From contig JAMXBD010000056.1 in the NCBI GenBank assembly GCA_024138025.1, forward strand, positions 1,860,001 through 1,924,000: a stretch of DNA of 64,000 bases, written 5' to 3'. A program made the position numbers and the translations under genes. Source of the stretch: Combretum micranthum (taxonomy: Eukaryota; Streptophyta; Magnoliopsida; Myrtales; Combretaceae). Positions 34,269 through 46,264 of the stretch are shown here, piece after piece. Each line of letters begins with the position of its first letter. The stretch's first letter is position 1. The notes beneath the pieces were generated by a model. The model was given only the letters and a program-made list of their open reading frames with translations, did not search any database and was not told the origin of the DNA.

Positions 34269-35413
34269 GCATACATATATAATAGGTTATGGTCTCCAAG
34301 AGAGCATATAGTTTTCTTTTCTTACTCCTCATTGCAAGATACCTAGCACACATTCTTTGGATAAAAATATCAATTTGTAATGGTACTCTTGTTGTAGTGA
34401 TCAAATATTGACAATAAATCTGTCAAATAACAATTCTTTCTTTGGAAAGACTCATGATTCACATGGAAAAATAATTGTATAATTGTCACATATTTATCAC
34501 TACAGGTGTGTTTGAATTTCAGCCAAATAACAATCTTCTTTTGAGTTGATTACTATCCGCATGAAATTCAATCACACAAAACCGTCTTGATATTTTAAAT
34601 AATAAATAATCTACACGAAAGAGGTTACTTTGGTAACATATTGTTTTAATTAATCAATTCAAAACACCAATTATTAAAACATATATCTATCATCCGATCA
34701 AATAATACCTTTCTTTGGCTAATTATTATTTGCTTTGATAGAATACCTTATTGCTTTTATTCATAAATCTTTAACTTAATCTTTATTTGAGTCTCCTATT
34801 AATTAGAGATAACTCATAACGTAAAAGAAAAATATAATTTCGTTCACGAAAAATGCCATCTAGAATATCAATGGAATTCAGCAATTCGTATAAAGGCACC
34901 GATATGTGACTGAACCTAATTACGATATATCGAATCCGGAGACCACACTATGGGTTTAATAACAGATTTAGATTCATAAAATATCAATATTTCAACGGAT
35001 TTGATGAATTATAAGATATAAATAAAATCCTTTTTACACTTACTCCATCAAACCCTAATATGAATCCATTGTTCATAGAACACATAATTTTAATTATCAA
35101 TAGCACATGTACCAAAAGATTTAGTCCTAAATAAGACTCTAATTTTATACATGTTTGCTCTAATACCACTTGTTAGAAATAATAATCAGATTTACATCCA
35201 GGTTCGATATATGAAATTAGGGCACAATAACATTAAGTTGATTGCGGAAGCATACCTGAATCCATTGATGCAAATGTTATTGATTTCCTTTATCTTTTGG
35301 TTTTTGTCTTTCAAGAGATATGTATAGCCTGTGGCTTTGTTTTTACGATGGGCAGTAAGAAAAGAAAACTATATGTTCTCTTGGGAACCATAACCCATTA
35401 TATATATGTATGC
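34269..35413. repeat. Inverted-repeat segment, probably rearranged copia LTR material
   Basis: The 58-bp arm at 34269-34326 (GCATACATATATAAT...TTTTCTTTTCTTACT) matches the reverse complement of 35354-35413 with only a few differences, including a TA indel. Between the arms lies a reversed tRNA-primer site (35157-35168) next to a TGTTAGAA LTR-type end (35171). This suggests a minus-strand copia-type LTR on the right and an oppositely oriented LTR fragment on the left. Similarity ends after each arm, so it is not a simple TIR transposon. Confidence 0.5.
35157..35168 (-). other. Primer-binding-site-like sequence (minus strand)
   Basis: GCTCTAATACCA is the reverse complement of TGGTATTAGAGC, one base different from the initiator-Met primer site. 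It lies two bases from the TGTTAGAAATAATAATC LTR-like end at 35171. This implies a minus-strand LTR to the right and internal sequence to the left; no gag or pol is recognised to the left. Confidence 0.6.
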
Positions 35414-35498
35414 TAATACTATATTTGCACTTGCTAAATATATTTCATTCAATTTTTAATTGTGGGTATGTTATTTTGTTATCTTTGTTCTCTATTCA

Positions 35499-37287
35499 AT
35501 GAATAATGCTGGTGTAATATCTGCCAACATCAATTCTATACCTATGTTGAATGGAACAAACTTTAAGATTTGAAAAGAGAACATTATGATCGTTCTTGAC
35601 TGCATGGATCTAGACTTTACCCTTCGGATTGAGCAACCCCCCAACCCCCACCCCCCTTCTCTTGCAACTGCTAGTTCCTCTAATGAAAAGAGGGTTTATG
35701 AGAAGTGGAAATGCTCAAATCGCATGAGTCTTATGATCATGAAACATGCAATTCTAGAAACATTCAAGAGCATATTATCTGAAGAAAACAAAAAGGCAGA
35801 AACAAGTATTCTTTTAGGGAATCTTGTTTCCATGAGATGTAAAGGTAATGGGAATATTAGGGAATACATTTTAGAGATGTCTCATCTTGCTTCAAAACTA
35901 AAGGCACTAAAGTTAGAGCTATCTAAAAGTGCTCACTTGGCATCCATTTCTAAGGACATTAATAAGAAAAGAAAGAAGGATAAAGTAGTTGCAGGTACTA
36001 GACCGCAAAGAAGCAACAAAAGGAACAAAAACGACCAATTGAGGAATTTACTTGCTACTTTTGGGGAAAAACTTCTCACAAGAAAAAGGAATGTACCAAG
36101 TATCATGCTTGGTGTGTAAAGAAAGGTACACCTTTTACTTTAGTTTGCTTTGAGGTTAATTTGATTTCAATACCTAGATACACTTGGTGGCTAGATTCTA
36201 GTGAAAGATACATCTATATCAGTGATGGAAAGGCGGTTGAAGTTGAGGCAATAAGGAATTTTAGGTTATTAGTTGGAATTGAAAATTATTTGGATTTGAA
36301 AGAGACTCACATTATAATGTCTTTTAGGCGAAATTTGGTTTCTATTTCAGTATTGGACAAATCAGGTTATTTTTGTTCTTTTGGAAATGAACAGTTTAGT
36401 CTTTTTCATGATTTAAAACTTATTGGTTCTAGTTCTTTATCAAGATATGATAACCTAAAAGAAAATTAACTATTGAGAACTCTGTTTCATTATGGCATAA
36501 GCATTTAGGGCACATCTCTAAACAAAGAATTGAAAGGCTTGTGTCAGATGGAATTCTTGATTCACTTGATTTGTCAAACTTTGAAGTTTGTATTGAGTAT
36601 ATTAAGGGGAAGTAAACAAACAAAATGAGATTAGGTGCTTCAAGATCTTCAGACGTCTTAAAACTAATCCATATAAAAATTTATGGGCCATTTCGTGCAC
36701 CTTCTTGGAATGGTCAAAATATTTTACTACGTTTATAAACGATTATTTACGTTATGCGTACCTTTATCTCATTCATGAGAAGTCACAAGCACCAGACATG
36801 TTCAAGGTTTTTAAAGCTGAAGTTCAGAATCAACTTGGCAAAAGGATTAAAAGCGTTAGATTTGACCATGGTGGAGAATACTATAGCAGATATGACGGTA
36901 CAAGTGAGCAACGTCTAGGTCCATTTGCCAAATTCCTAGAAGAATGCAGGATTGTCCCATAGTATACCATGCTAGGTAGTCCTAGCATGAATGGTGTTGC
37001 TGAGAGATGAAATAGAACATTAAAAAGACATGGTAAGAAGTATGATTGCTCATACTAACTTACTAGATTCACTCTAGGGTAAGACATTAAAGACTGCAAC
37101 TTATATCCTTAATAGAGTCCCAACTAAGGCAACAACCAAGACCCCTTATGAATTATAGATAAGCAAAAGGCCTAATATAAAACAGTTTAGGATTTAGGGT
37201 TGTCTAGTTGAGGAAAGACCTTATAGGCCAAACGAAAGAAAACTGGACTCAAGAGCAATGAGTAGTTACTTTGTTGGGTACTCTGAG
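35499..37287 (+). pseudogene. Ty1/copia gag-protease-integrase fragment
   Basis: Gag (35499-36119) has PMLNGTNFKIWKENIMIVLD, EKWKCSNRMSLMIMKHAI and GNGNIREYILEMSHLASKLK, a UBN2-type copia gag with an internal deletion. Protease (36161 on) reads W-W-L-D-S then jumps to ERYIYISDGK, so the D-S-G active site is truncated. A pre-integrase motif (LWHKHLGHISKQRIERLVSD) and integrase core (INDYLRYAYLYLIHEKSQA, FDHGGEYY, GSPSMNGVAER) follow. The first catalytic Asp is replaced by Lys, one zinc Cys by Tyr, and stops interrupt the frame. It ends near F-V-G-Y-S at 37287 and no RT follows directly. Confidence 0.85.
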
Positions 37288-40130
37288 TGATCATGCTTTT
37301 AATTAGAATTTCCATTCATTGCTTTGTGATTATAATCGGGTTTGTTCATTTGGATTTTGATTAAACTCATAAGAATTGCTTTCTTTTTGAGTTGCAAGAT
37401 TCTAACTATAACATGAATATCCTTCTTGAGTAACCCATTTATAATCACCGGTTAAATAACATACTCCTCTCATAAGCCATGTTATTCTGATTGAACTTAT
37501 GGTTCAAGCACATGTCCGTGTCAATAAATCATAATTTCAACCGCATTAAAAATGTAAGTTCTACAACTTGAGCCAAAACACACATGTTCGTGTTAGTTTC
37601 GAAGTTGTATTTTCTATTTCAATCAAGCTCTTGAATCCCTCAAGTATCTCAAACTCTAATTTACAAGAAGTTCATAGACAAACTTTTGACCTTGTAAACA
37701 TTAAAATAGAAATAATCAAAGTTCTAAATCAACAAGACTCGTTATAAAATACTAATAAACTACTTAAGAAATCCATAAACACATTACATAATCCCACTAA
37801 ACAAGTTTAGCTCATACTGAATAATGGAATTTCATTGACGTAAATTTGAATACAATTCATTACAAAAGATAAAAGAGTTATATCACCTAGAAATTGCAAA
37901 GTCTCTTCTAGTAATTCTAAGGATCCAACTCCATTGTGAAAATGTGTAGTGAATAGTGCTCGACAATGAGGTGAAGTGAAGTCGAGGTCGGTAAAATGAG
38001 GTCGAGGTTGGGGAATGAGGTGAGGTGGTGGAATGTCTAGACCCCATAAGGGTCAGACTAAGACTAAGACTAAGACTTGGTCTCTCCAAGACGAAGGACC
38101 TTCAAAAATGAAGATGAAAATGGTATATATAGCATATGTGAATAGTGAGTTAGTAAGTGGAGGTATGGTGATATGATGGTTGATGGAATTTGGTAAAAGT
38201 GATGTAATGGGTATGTGGAGTGAATCCCAAAATTCTATAGAAAGGTACAAAAAGAAATAACAGTCTACCAACAAATTTTACAAGCCAAAAAGAAAAATAA
38301 CAAAGGAAATAAGATGTTGCAGCACGAAGAAGGAAGCTTCATTGAGGTCAGGTGGGTGTTTAGAAAGCTTGGTGTTCACTACTATTCTTGATCATGAAGC
38401 ACGGTTATTGATCTGATTCGATGTTGATGGAGCTCGACATTTGGATGTCAGGTCGGTGCTGTCACGATCAGGTGCTACTCGTGCTCGGTGACAAGAGCTT
38501 GGATTGAGGCTGCTAGTCGGTAGTTCATGAAGAAGGTCGGATTTGCCACTTGCTGTTCAACTTTGTCTTGCTCAAAGTGCTAGCAGCGCGGGTCCAAATT
38601 CTGCAGCAACTTGCTGCTGCTGTTCGATAACGGCGTTGGACTAATAGGAACTTGGATTGGTCTGTTTGGTGCAACAAGTTTAAGAGCTCCTTATCCTACG
38701 ACTTGATCCATGGTGCAGGAGCGTTTTAGGTCGGTGTTGGAGCTTGGTGTTGTAATGAAAGCAGCTCGCCTCGTGTGGACTTGTCGAAGCTACTGCTTGG
38801 ACTTAAGGTACTCGATAGGATCAGATCGGCTGCTCTAAGTTGGCACAAAGCAGCTGGGACATAGACTGAGCTTGAGTGCTTCTTGGCACGTGTGCTCGAT
38901 CAGCTCGGCTTCGTCCTGCTCTCGCTCATGCTAGCAGCTTCTTATCAATTCTGATCGGATATTTTCATGATGACAGCTGCTGCTTAGGAAACTTGGCTCC
39001 TTTGCTGTTGTTGTGTGAGCGCTTGGAGGTGCCTTGCTTGGGTCTGCTGCATCTGTCATGGTCTCAGTCCGATGCTGGTTAGGTCGTATCGAGCTGTCCC
39101 AGATCAGGTTGATGAATATCGTAGAATAGCTACGATTATGAAATTGTTGCTTGTGCGTGTTGGATTGTGAGGCATAGTCAGGTCGCGATAGGGAGCGTTG
39201 GTCACTGCATCAGCTTGAAGCAATTCACAGCAGGGGATGCTCGGACAATTTAGAGCAGCTCGGTGATTGTGTGAGAGCTCGGCAGGGATGAAACTTCGAG
39301 CACTCTGTTCTGTTCTTGTTGAGCGCTCGCGATAAGTTCCTCATCGGCGCTGGAGTTGGTTGAGCTCGCCACTAAACGGAACTGTAGCGTTTGGCTACTC
39401 GTATAAGCTCGATTGGTTTAACACAGGAGTTCGATGGATGATCTGTCCTTTCAAGCTTGTGACAGGTTGGTTCAAGGAGCTCGTCATTGCTGTAACTACC
39501 AGCCAAAATACCACTTGATTGAACTCAGTAATGCGATGAACTAAGATACTTTCAATTTACATGGCAGCCGATTGAATGCGAATTCATTTTAAATACTTCA
39601 GCAGTAAAACATTGCTCCGAGCATTTGATTAATCAAAACTAATAAAATCATACATTTATCATGAAAAACCTATCTATGATCCATTTTCTTCAAGTTTATT
39701 GCAATTGGACAACAAATGATCATTTTGACATCTTTTCAGTTGATCATATATTAAAAGCTCATTGAAATGTCAATATTTTTATGAATTGAGTAGAGATAAA
39801 TGTGTAATTTTATACACTTCTCAATAACTTCAGAATTATCCTACTAGGCCTCTTCAGGGTTGTGACAAAGCCTTCTTGAGAGCAAGTTGATCCTTCTCGG
39901 CGAGCTAAAGGGGATCATTGAGCAAGAAGATCTTCTGTTTTGCCATATAATCTACAAGCTTTAAGGATGTTGTTTTTGGTCTTGTCTCCTTTTTTCTTCT
40001 TGTAACACTTGTAATTTTTGGAGCAATGACAGGTCAATTGCTTGTACTTTCAATTTTTGGTAATTTAGCATCTTATCTTTAAATTTTCGCAAATTAACGC
40101 TTGCACTTTTAAAGTATGTCCAATTTGGTG
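37288..40130. other. Unassigned 2.8-kb segment, partly GC-richer
   Basis: It separates two copia fragments and starts with TGATCATGC exactly where the integrase similarity stops. The part 38300-39540 is much less AT-rich than its surroundings and full of AGCTCG, TCGGTG and GCTGCT words. On the minus strand a TATATATA-type box (rc of 38131-38142) precedes a T/C-rich leader, as in an LTR promoter. This could be a minus-strand LTR, but no matching target duplication was found. Open frames here have no recognisable domain. Confidence 0.35.
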
Positions 40131-41040
40131 CCTTTATTAAATAATATTCAATGGGCATTTATACTAATGATAAGACAAGAGAAGGTAAGTTATTGAGGAT
40201 CCTAAAAGATATAGATGATTGTTTGGGAAATTGAACTATCTTGCGGTAACCCATCCAGATATTGCATATTTAGTCAGTGTTATGAGTTAGTACATGTCAT
40301 CTCCAATTGTTGATCATTTGGCCACTGTAAAGCAAATCTTGTGCTATTTAAAGGGAGCACCTAGACGTGGTATCTTGTATAAGAATCATGGTCATATTAG
40401 TATTGAGTATTTTGCAGATGCTAGTTGGGTAAGATGTAACGAAGATAGGAGATCTACTTCGAGTTATTGCATTTTTGTTGGTGGAAACTTGGTAACGTGG
40501 AAAAGTAATAAACATAATGTTATACCTTGATCAAGTACGAAATCAGAACATAGAGCTATGACACGATCAGTGTGCAAAGTAATGTGGATATACCTACTCT
40601 TAAATGAAGTAGGACTCAACATCTAACTTCATATAAAATTGTGGTGTGATAACCAAGCCGCTCTCTATATTGCATCAAATCCAATATTTTATGAACGAAC
40701 TAAGCACATTGAGATTGATTTTCATTTTGTTTCTGAGAAAATTCAAAAACGGTTAATTTCTATAAGGTTTATGAAAACTGGAGAATAATTAGAAGACCTC
40801 TTTACAAAGGTTCTAAATGGGGTTCGGGTTGAGTATTTTTGTAATAAGTTGGGCATAATTAATATCTATGCTCCAACTTGAGGAGAAGTGTTAGAGTTGT
40901 AGATATATGAAAAATTAGTATACAATATTCTCTGGATATTCATTATACATAAATAAGGTCTTACTTTCCTTTTTAGTTTCTTAAAATCTTATATATATTA
41001 CCCTATGAATCTAAGAGACAAAATACAATTTTCCCATCAC
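40131..41040 (+). pseudogene. Ty1/copia RT end, RNase H and start of 3' LTR
   Basis: The open piece 40294-40530 has VKQILCYLKGAPRRGILYKN, YFADASWVRCNEDRRSTSSY and VTWKSNKHNVIP, the RNase H region of copia elements. Further broken frames continue with [16 protein letters not shown] and [17 protein letters not shown] to 40880, with several stops. A purine run (TTGAGGAGAAG) precedes TG at 40889, where a 3' LTR would start (TGTTAGAGTTGTAGATA); its end is unclear. The style of this RNase H differs from what normally accompanies the gag at 35499, so it is probably a separate element truncated at its 5' side. Confidence 0.8.
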
Positions 41041-41091
41041 TCTTGATTACATAAATAATATAGAGAAGATTAGCACGATCTTATGCAAGTT

Positions 41092-41275
41092 AACTCGATT
41101 GTCTTGCCTTGCATGTAATAACATCTTTGACCAATGAGATAAATTTGATTCTTTCTTCTTTTCCAGAATGCTAGTTGTAGGAAAGGTTTTATCATTCAAC
41201 AATAGGGTAAACACAATCAATGTCCAAATTAGTAAATCAATCTATTTAGGGTTAACTTCATTATTTTACTATCAA
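41092..41275. repeat. 3' flank of the proximal UGT pseudogene, duplicated at 46265-46460
   Basis: GTTTTATCATTCAACAATAGGG and surrounding words (TGTCTTGCC, CTAGTTGTAGGAA, ATCCAAATAG-like, GGGTTAACTTCA) recur in order at 46265-46460 with moderate divergence. The pairing places one copy downstream of each UGT gene, marking one border of the gene duplication. Confidence 0.75.
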
Positions 41276-41386
41276 CATATGTTAAGTTAAAATTTTCCCT
41301 TCACTCTATTTGCCTTCTAATTCTTTCCTCCATCCTTCCTAATTTCATCATTCATCCTAACATAATAAAAAATAATGTATGATTTC

Positions 41387-41673
41387 TATTGGATATTGAT
41401 TCAAATTGCATATCTTTTAGATTTGTTTTGCTGTTAAGATTTCTAAATATTAGGGCTTTAATTTGGTTTAAATTTATCTATCTTTTTTTTTTTTAGTTTA
41501 AATTTTGTTTCCTAGTATTTATCTTTAGTTTGTTATCCTATTGCTTATTAAAAAAAGAAAAAAGACATCATGTGTATTTCTAATAGCATTAATAATAATA
41601 GAAGACTTTCATCATATTTTCTTCTTTTTGTGCTTCTTGTTTATATCATGTTTTTATCTTCAAAATCCTAACA
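41387..41673 (+). repeat. 5' LTR of short copia element
   Basis: 287 bp, matching 43059-43338 (280 bp) with visible substitutions and small indels. It is followed directly by TGGTATTAAAGTT, a diverged initiator-Met primer site. Confidence 0.88.
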
Positions 41674-42117
41674 TGGTATTAAAGTTTTAAATCATTGAGG
41701 AACTGTGAGCTTGAGTGAAAAAAAACATAAAAGACTCGTGGCTGTCGAAAACCCATTGACAATCTCACCCTTAATCTTTAATGGTAAAAATTACCAAGTT
41801 TGGACTATTAAGATGACAACTCATCTAAGAGGTCTTGGATTGTGACAATGATTGAAGTTGAAAATTACCAAGTTTGGACTATTTATGTCATTTTTTTATC
41901 TTCGAAATCTAACATGATATCAGAGTTTTAGATCATTAAGGAATTGTGCGATTGAGTGAACAAAACTTAAAAGACTCACAACTGCCAACAATCCATTAGC
42001 AATCTCATCCCCAAACTTAAATAGTGAAATTTACCCACTTTGGATTGTTAAGATGACAACTCATCTAAGAGGTCTTGGATTGTGGCAATAGGTTGAAGCT
42101 GAAAAGGAATTGCGGTC
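41638..42117 (+). repeat. Tandem duplication of LTR end, primer site and gag start
   Basis: Sequence from about 41638 to 41850 (end of LTR, primer site, gag start reading M-T-T-H-L-R-G-L-G-L-W) repeats at about 41878-42090 with clear divergence, offset 240 bp. The second primer-site copy reads ATGATATCAGAG. The element therefore has two primer sites in a row. Confidence 0.8.
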
Positions 42118-42850
42118 TTTGGAAATTAACCTAATACTTAATTAGATAAGGGCTCATGAAGAAGAAGAGGCAAAAGTTTCAAGAACTTTACTATGGTTCA
42201 TGCTGCTGCCTTTAAGTCAATTTTTATTAGAATTATGGCTTATGAAACAACCAAGAAAGCATGGGATTTGTTGAAAGAACTACACTAAGATAGTGATAGC
42301 ACAAGGAGGATGCAAGCATTAAATCTCAAAAGAGATTTTAAGACTCTAAGAATGAAAGAAAATCAGACTATACAAACCTATTTTGATGGGCTGTTAATGA
42401 TGATAAAAAAAAAAAAAAAATTCAACCACATGGAGAAGAACTACCTAATAACAAGATTGTAGAGAAGATGTTTATAAGCCTACCTGAAAGATTTGAGGCG
42501 AAAATTTCTTCCGTTGAATATTCAAAAGATATCAATGAAACAACTTTTATTAGAATTGATTAATGCTTTGCAATCTTAAGAGAAAAGAAGGGTTATGTGA
42601 AATAAGAAATTGAATAGATGGTTGAAGGAGCTTATCTAGCCCAAATTTCAAAGGAAAAAGGAAAAGTTTCTCAATGTAACAATTGCAAGAAACCTAATCA
42701 TGAAGAAAAAGATTGTTGGCACAAGGGGAAGCCTCAATGTTTCAAGTACAAAGATTTGGTATTTACATAAGAATTGCAAAATTAAAAAAGATGAACAAGA
42801 AAATATGGAAAAAGTGTTTGAAGAAGAAAGCATTATTTAGATGGGTTGAT
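41760..42850 (+). pseudogene. gag: Copia gag, degenerate
   Basis: UBN2-type motifs are spread over three frames: Y-Q-V-W-T-I-K-M near the start, YETTKKAWDLLKELH, ALNLKRDFKTLRMKENQTIQ, and a CCHC zinc knuckle CNNCKKPNHEEKDC at 42675-42716. Stops and frameshifts prevent translation. A T-tract at about 42871-42892 lies beyond it. Confidence 0.8.
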
Positions 42851-43058
42851 GAAAAATGCACCAGAAAACCTTTTTTTTTTTTTTTTTTTTTTTTGAGAGT
42901 GAGAAGTGCCCTAACAATTGAAGGTTAATGAAAACGTGTATCAATAAAGCTAATGAGAAGTGCATCATGCAATGAAGAGAGGCGCTTCACAAATATGAAA
43001 ATGTGCAGAGATGTGCTCCATGAAGTCTTTAAGCTTACAACTTTGAATCAAGGGGGAA

Positions 43059-43338
43059 TCTTGGGTATTGATTCAAATTGCATATCTTTGGAATTTGTTT
43101 TGCTATTAAAATTCCTAAATAAGTTTTCATTTCATTGAAACTTATCCATCCATCTTTTTAGTTTAGATTTTGTTGCATAATATTTATCTTTAGTTTGTTG
43201 TCCTATTGCCTATTTAAAAAAGGCATTCTATGTATTTTTAATGGCACTAATAATAATAGAAGACTTTCATCATATTTTCATCTCACTACTTCTTGTTGAT
43301 GTTTTAATTGTGATGTTTTTATCTTCAAAATCCCAACA
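43059..43338 (+). repeat. 3' LTR of short copia element
   Basis: Second LTR copy, preceded by AAGGGGGAA and followed by the duplication ATTTC. Confidence 0.88.
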
Positions 43339-43343
43339 ATTTC

Positions 43344-43773
43344 TTTAGGGTATGACATGGTCGTTTTAAGGAAGGCACCTTTAAGATCTCTTCATTCTAT
43401 TTACAAGATTCATTCAACTAATATGTTTAATATTGTTTTCAAGATTGCATTAGTCATAATAATAAGAAATTCAATAATGAAAATTTTAATGTATGTGTTA
43501 TGTTTTAAGTTATTATTATTTGAAAGTTATTGGATCCATATTTTACCTAAATGTCAAATTCATAATCTCTATTTTAGAGAGATTCTAAAGAGATAGTTGC
43601 TCGTAGAAAAAAGCAGGAATGATATATATATGTATATATAAAAAAGGAAAAAGGAAAATAATTAAAAAGTAGCCATAGTTAGGCTCACTATTTGAGGTAT
43701 TTTATAGGCTCTAATTGTAGGTTAGCATTCAAACAAGAAGAGTAAAGTCATGGTCAGTGACCATTGCCTTGTA
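43344..43773. other. 3' flank of the proximal UGT pseudogene
   Basis: AT-rich. The last 80 bp (GGCTCTAATTGTAGGTTAGC, CATGGTCAGTGACCA) match the DNA just downstream of the distal UGT gene (46740-46800), extending the duplication beyond the coding part. The open frame at 43357-43596 has no recognisable content. Confidence 0.55.
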
Positions 43774-45810
43774 TTAAGTCACTGATGAAGGCGTATTGAC
43801 TTGAGATGATTCATTACTTCTTATTGCTTGTTGACATATCTTTTGAAGTTCCTTAGCTCTTCTTTTGATCGCTCTACTTTCATCATCTTGTAAGTCCATA
43901 AATTTGAGTACTAATCCTTCGATTGTCAACCTTGTTTCTACATTTGCTCTCCATCCCACTTTCCAAACCTCCACAACCAATTTGCAGTTCACATCTTGAT
44001 CCATATTGATAGAAGATGCCAAGAACGGAACAACTGCAAAAATACTTTCCATATTAGAACCCCATCTGCAATGTGTCTAGAAACTTCCCATCAAACGATG
44101 TGTCAACACCCTTAGCTTGTTGCACCATGGCACTACTAGTCCATTACTGCCTCTATTTCTGTCAGTCTAGTTGATTCATCATGCGCTATCCATAGAAATC
44201 GAACACCACTTGTGCACAAAGCTACTACTATTTCATTCATCTGGGTGGTAGAAATTGAAAGAAAGTTACCAAATAATATATATAAGGCAGATTCACTAAG
44301 CTGTGAATCTAACCATTGCAAGTAATTGACTTCACTATGCTTAGGATTTGAAGAGGGCTCCTTCTCAAATTTAAAATAAGGTATGCTTGGACCAACAATG
44401 TAGATTGGGATCCAGAATTGTGATCTTACAGCATCCAAAAGCCTCTTGTTCAAGCTCTTTAACAGAAGCAAATAAGAGATAGCGTGCCTTGGGCAAACAA
44501 GAGTACACAAGACAGATCCATTGGAGTCTTTGATCCTGTTTCCCTGGTGCTGGTTGGTTAGCTGAACCTCCAGCAGGAGTTTTGGGAATGCAATCAATGT
44601 GGTCATCTCCTTTTTCAGCAATAGTTAGAGAGGAATGTTAAATGGTGATGAATTCTATGTCTTTGGTCTTTATTGCACTCAATTCTAGTAGAATGGCATT
44701 TGAATTTTCTATATATACCAATACATATGAAATCTGTCTTACAAACCAGAAAATCGACATCAGATTACTACTTACCTTATACATACAATTTAACAATCAT
44801 GCTGTTTTTTGGATACTAATGAAAATTTTAGAATAATCTCAACATGTCACGTGTCTTTATGAAACATGCTACTAGGCAAGAAAAATGGAGTCGAAACAGT
44901 GTGAATAATGCCCTGACTTAACCTCGGTGTCAAATGATCCTTGTATGCATGTGCTGGAGGCCCTACTGTGTGTACAATTCTATCCTTTCATGTCTCTCTT
45001 TGTGCCACATTTGTTATGTCTTGTAGTGCATCTTGTTCTTACCCCAATTCATACTTGATGTTGGTTGCGTTCGCGTAGGGCACAATAATCATATGATCTA
45101 AAAGCTTAAACTTATAGATATAATATAAATTATTATATTTATTATATAACAAAATCTGTTTCAGATACTTTTATTTCAAAACCTATGGGCTTGCATTAGC
45201 AAAATTTAATATTGGAATGTCCACAATTGATTTCAAACTCTAATATATATGGTGACAAAATATTTGTAGATCAAAATCACAATTAATGAATAAGAAATCC
45301 TTGACCTGGTATCTCAGCTGTGGATTGTCGTTCCACTTGAAAAGGATTTGAAACGCGAAAATAAGACAAGAACGCAGTCATTGAACTGGTATGCAACAAA
45401 GCCACAGGAACATTCCTTCTATTCCCTACTTTAACAGCCCAAAACAGGATGAAATCTGCCACTATAATCGATGAAGGATGTCTAATCTGCTCCAGGACTT
45501 GCTCAAAAGGACCCTTTATATTATTCATTACAGCCTCAAAAAATTTTCGGAAATTCCTGGCACGTATATGTTCTGATGGTAATATGTTGGTATCATAGTA
45601 AAGACAATGTTTTCGGGTTTGGAATCTTTGCCAATGAGACCAAACCATCCCCCAGTGACCACAAAGGTTATGAGGACGTTTGGCTGTTTTGTTGCGATTG
45701 TTTTGCATATAGGTTCATCATAGGGTTTATGTGTCCAAGTCCTGGGTATGGCACGGTCACTGTATGGCATACATGTGTTGGTTGGGTGTCCTTGGCTTCT
45801 TTGCTTCCGT
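43774..45810 (-). pseudogene. UDP-glycosyltransferase UGT87-like, proximal copy (pseudogene)
   Basis: Remnant of a family-1 UGT, which in functional form transfers sugar from a UDP-sugar to small molecules in the cytosol. Exon 1 (about 45306-45810) is split over three frames: an N-terminal VTVPYPGLGHINPMMNL, then NVLITFVVTGGWFGLIG, then FFEAVMNNIKGPFEQVLEQI and ILFWAVKVGNRRNVPVALL. The expected start ATG is ACG (45808-45810 on the plus strand reads CGT). The intron ends with TG where the sister gene has the acceptor AG. Exon 2 has IPIYIVGPSIPYFKFEKEP, then frameshifts and stops around 44050-44140 destroy the PSPG box, after which MDQDVNCKLVVEVWKVGW resumes. It is clearly dead and more decayed than its neighbour. 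Confidence 0.9.
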
Positions 45811-46264
45811 GATTTGTACATATAGATCGCATTCGGATAATAAAAGGAAAGTGGAATATAGAGGATGAATGGAGAAAAATAATAAGGTGAGGAAAGGGGT
45901 AGGAGAGAGATAAACTTTTAGGTTCCTTCTGGAAGTATTAATGGATGATGATGGCAATAGATTGGATGGGACAAAAGGTGTCAGTACAAGGGCTAATTCT
46001 TGCCGTTTAAAATTGAAGGACTGCAGCAGAAAACATCTCATCATATCAGCATTACAAAAGTTGTGATCAACGATTAGGTGTTAATATCTAGATAACCCTC
46101 TAGAAAGGATTAGATCTAGACATTAAAGTTGTAATCAGTTTTTCGTTATTTAAACACCCGTACTAAATCAATTGCAGAGCCATACCCAAAAAATGACCCC
46201 AACAGTTCCTTCACCAAGTACAGAGTAAACCGGCTTTTAGCAGTGTTATTTATACTTGAAGTTA

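Larger units (their letters stand above)
41387..43338 (+). mobile_element. Short non-autonomous copia element with gag only
   Basis: LTRs lie at 41387-41673 and 43059-43338, both running T[A/C]TTGG[A/G]TATTGATTCAAATTG to AATCC[T/C]AACA. A perfect duplication ATTTC flanks the element (41382-41386 and 43339-43343). A primer site (41674 on) and a polypurine run AAGGGGGAA (about 43050-43058) are present. The interior is only about 1.4 kb with a broken gag and no protease, integrase or RT. The first LTR bases are changed from TG in both copies (TA and TC). It inserted into DNA downstream of the UGT pseudogene after the gene duplication. Confidence 0.88.

Noticed and set aside
34269..35413. Simple MITE with terminal inverted repeats
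   Set aside because: The inverted arms are not at the ends of a unit with a target duplication, and a primer-site/LTR junction lies inside.
35499..41040. One copia element interrupted by the 37288-40130 segment
   Set aside because: The gag style on the left and the RNase H style on the right belong to different copia types, and no target duplication joins the two sides.
45576..45812. 78-codon plus-strand frame
   Set aside because: Antisense shadow of exon 1 of the proximal UGT pseudogene.
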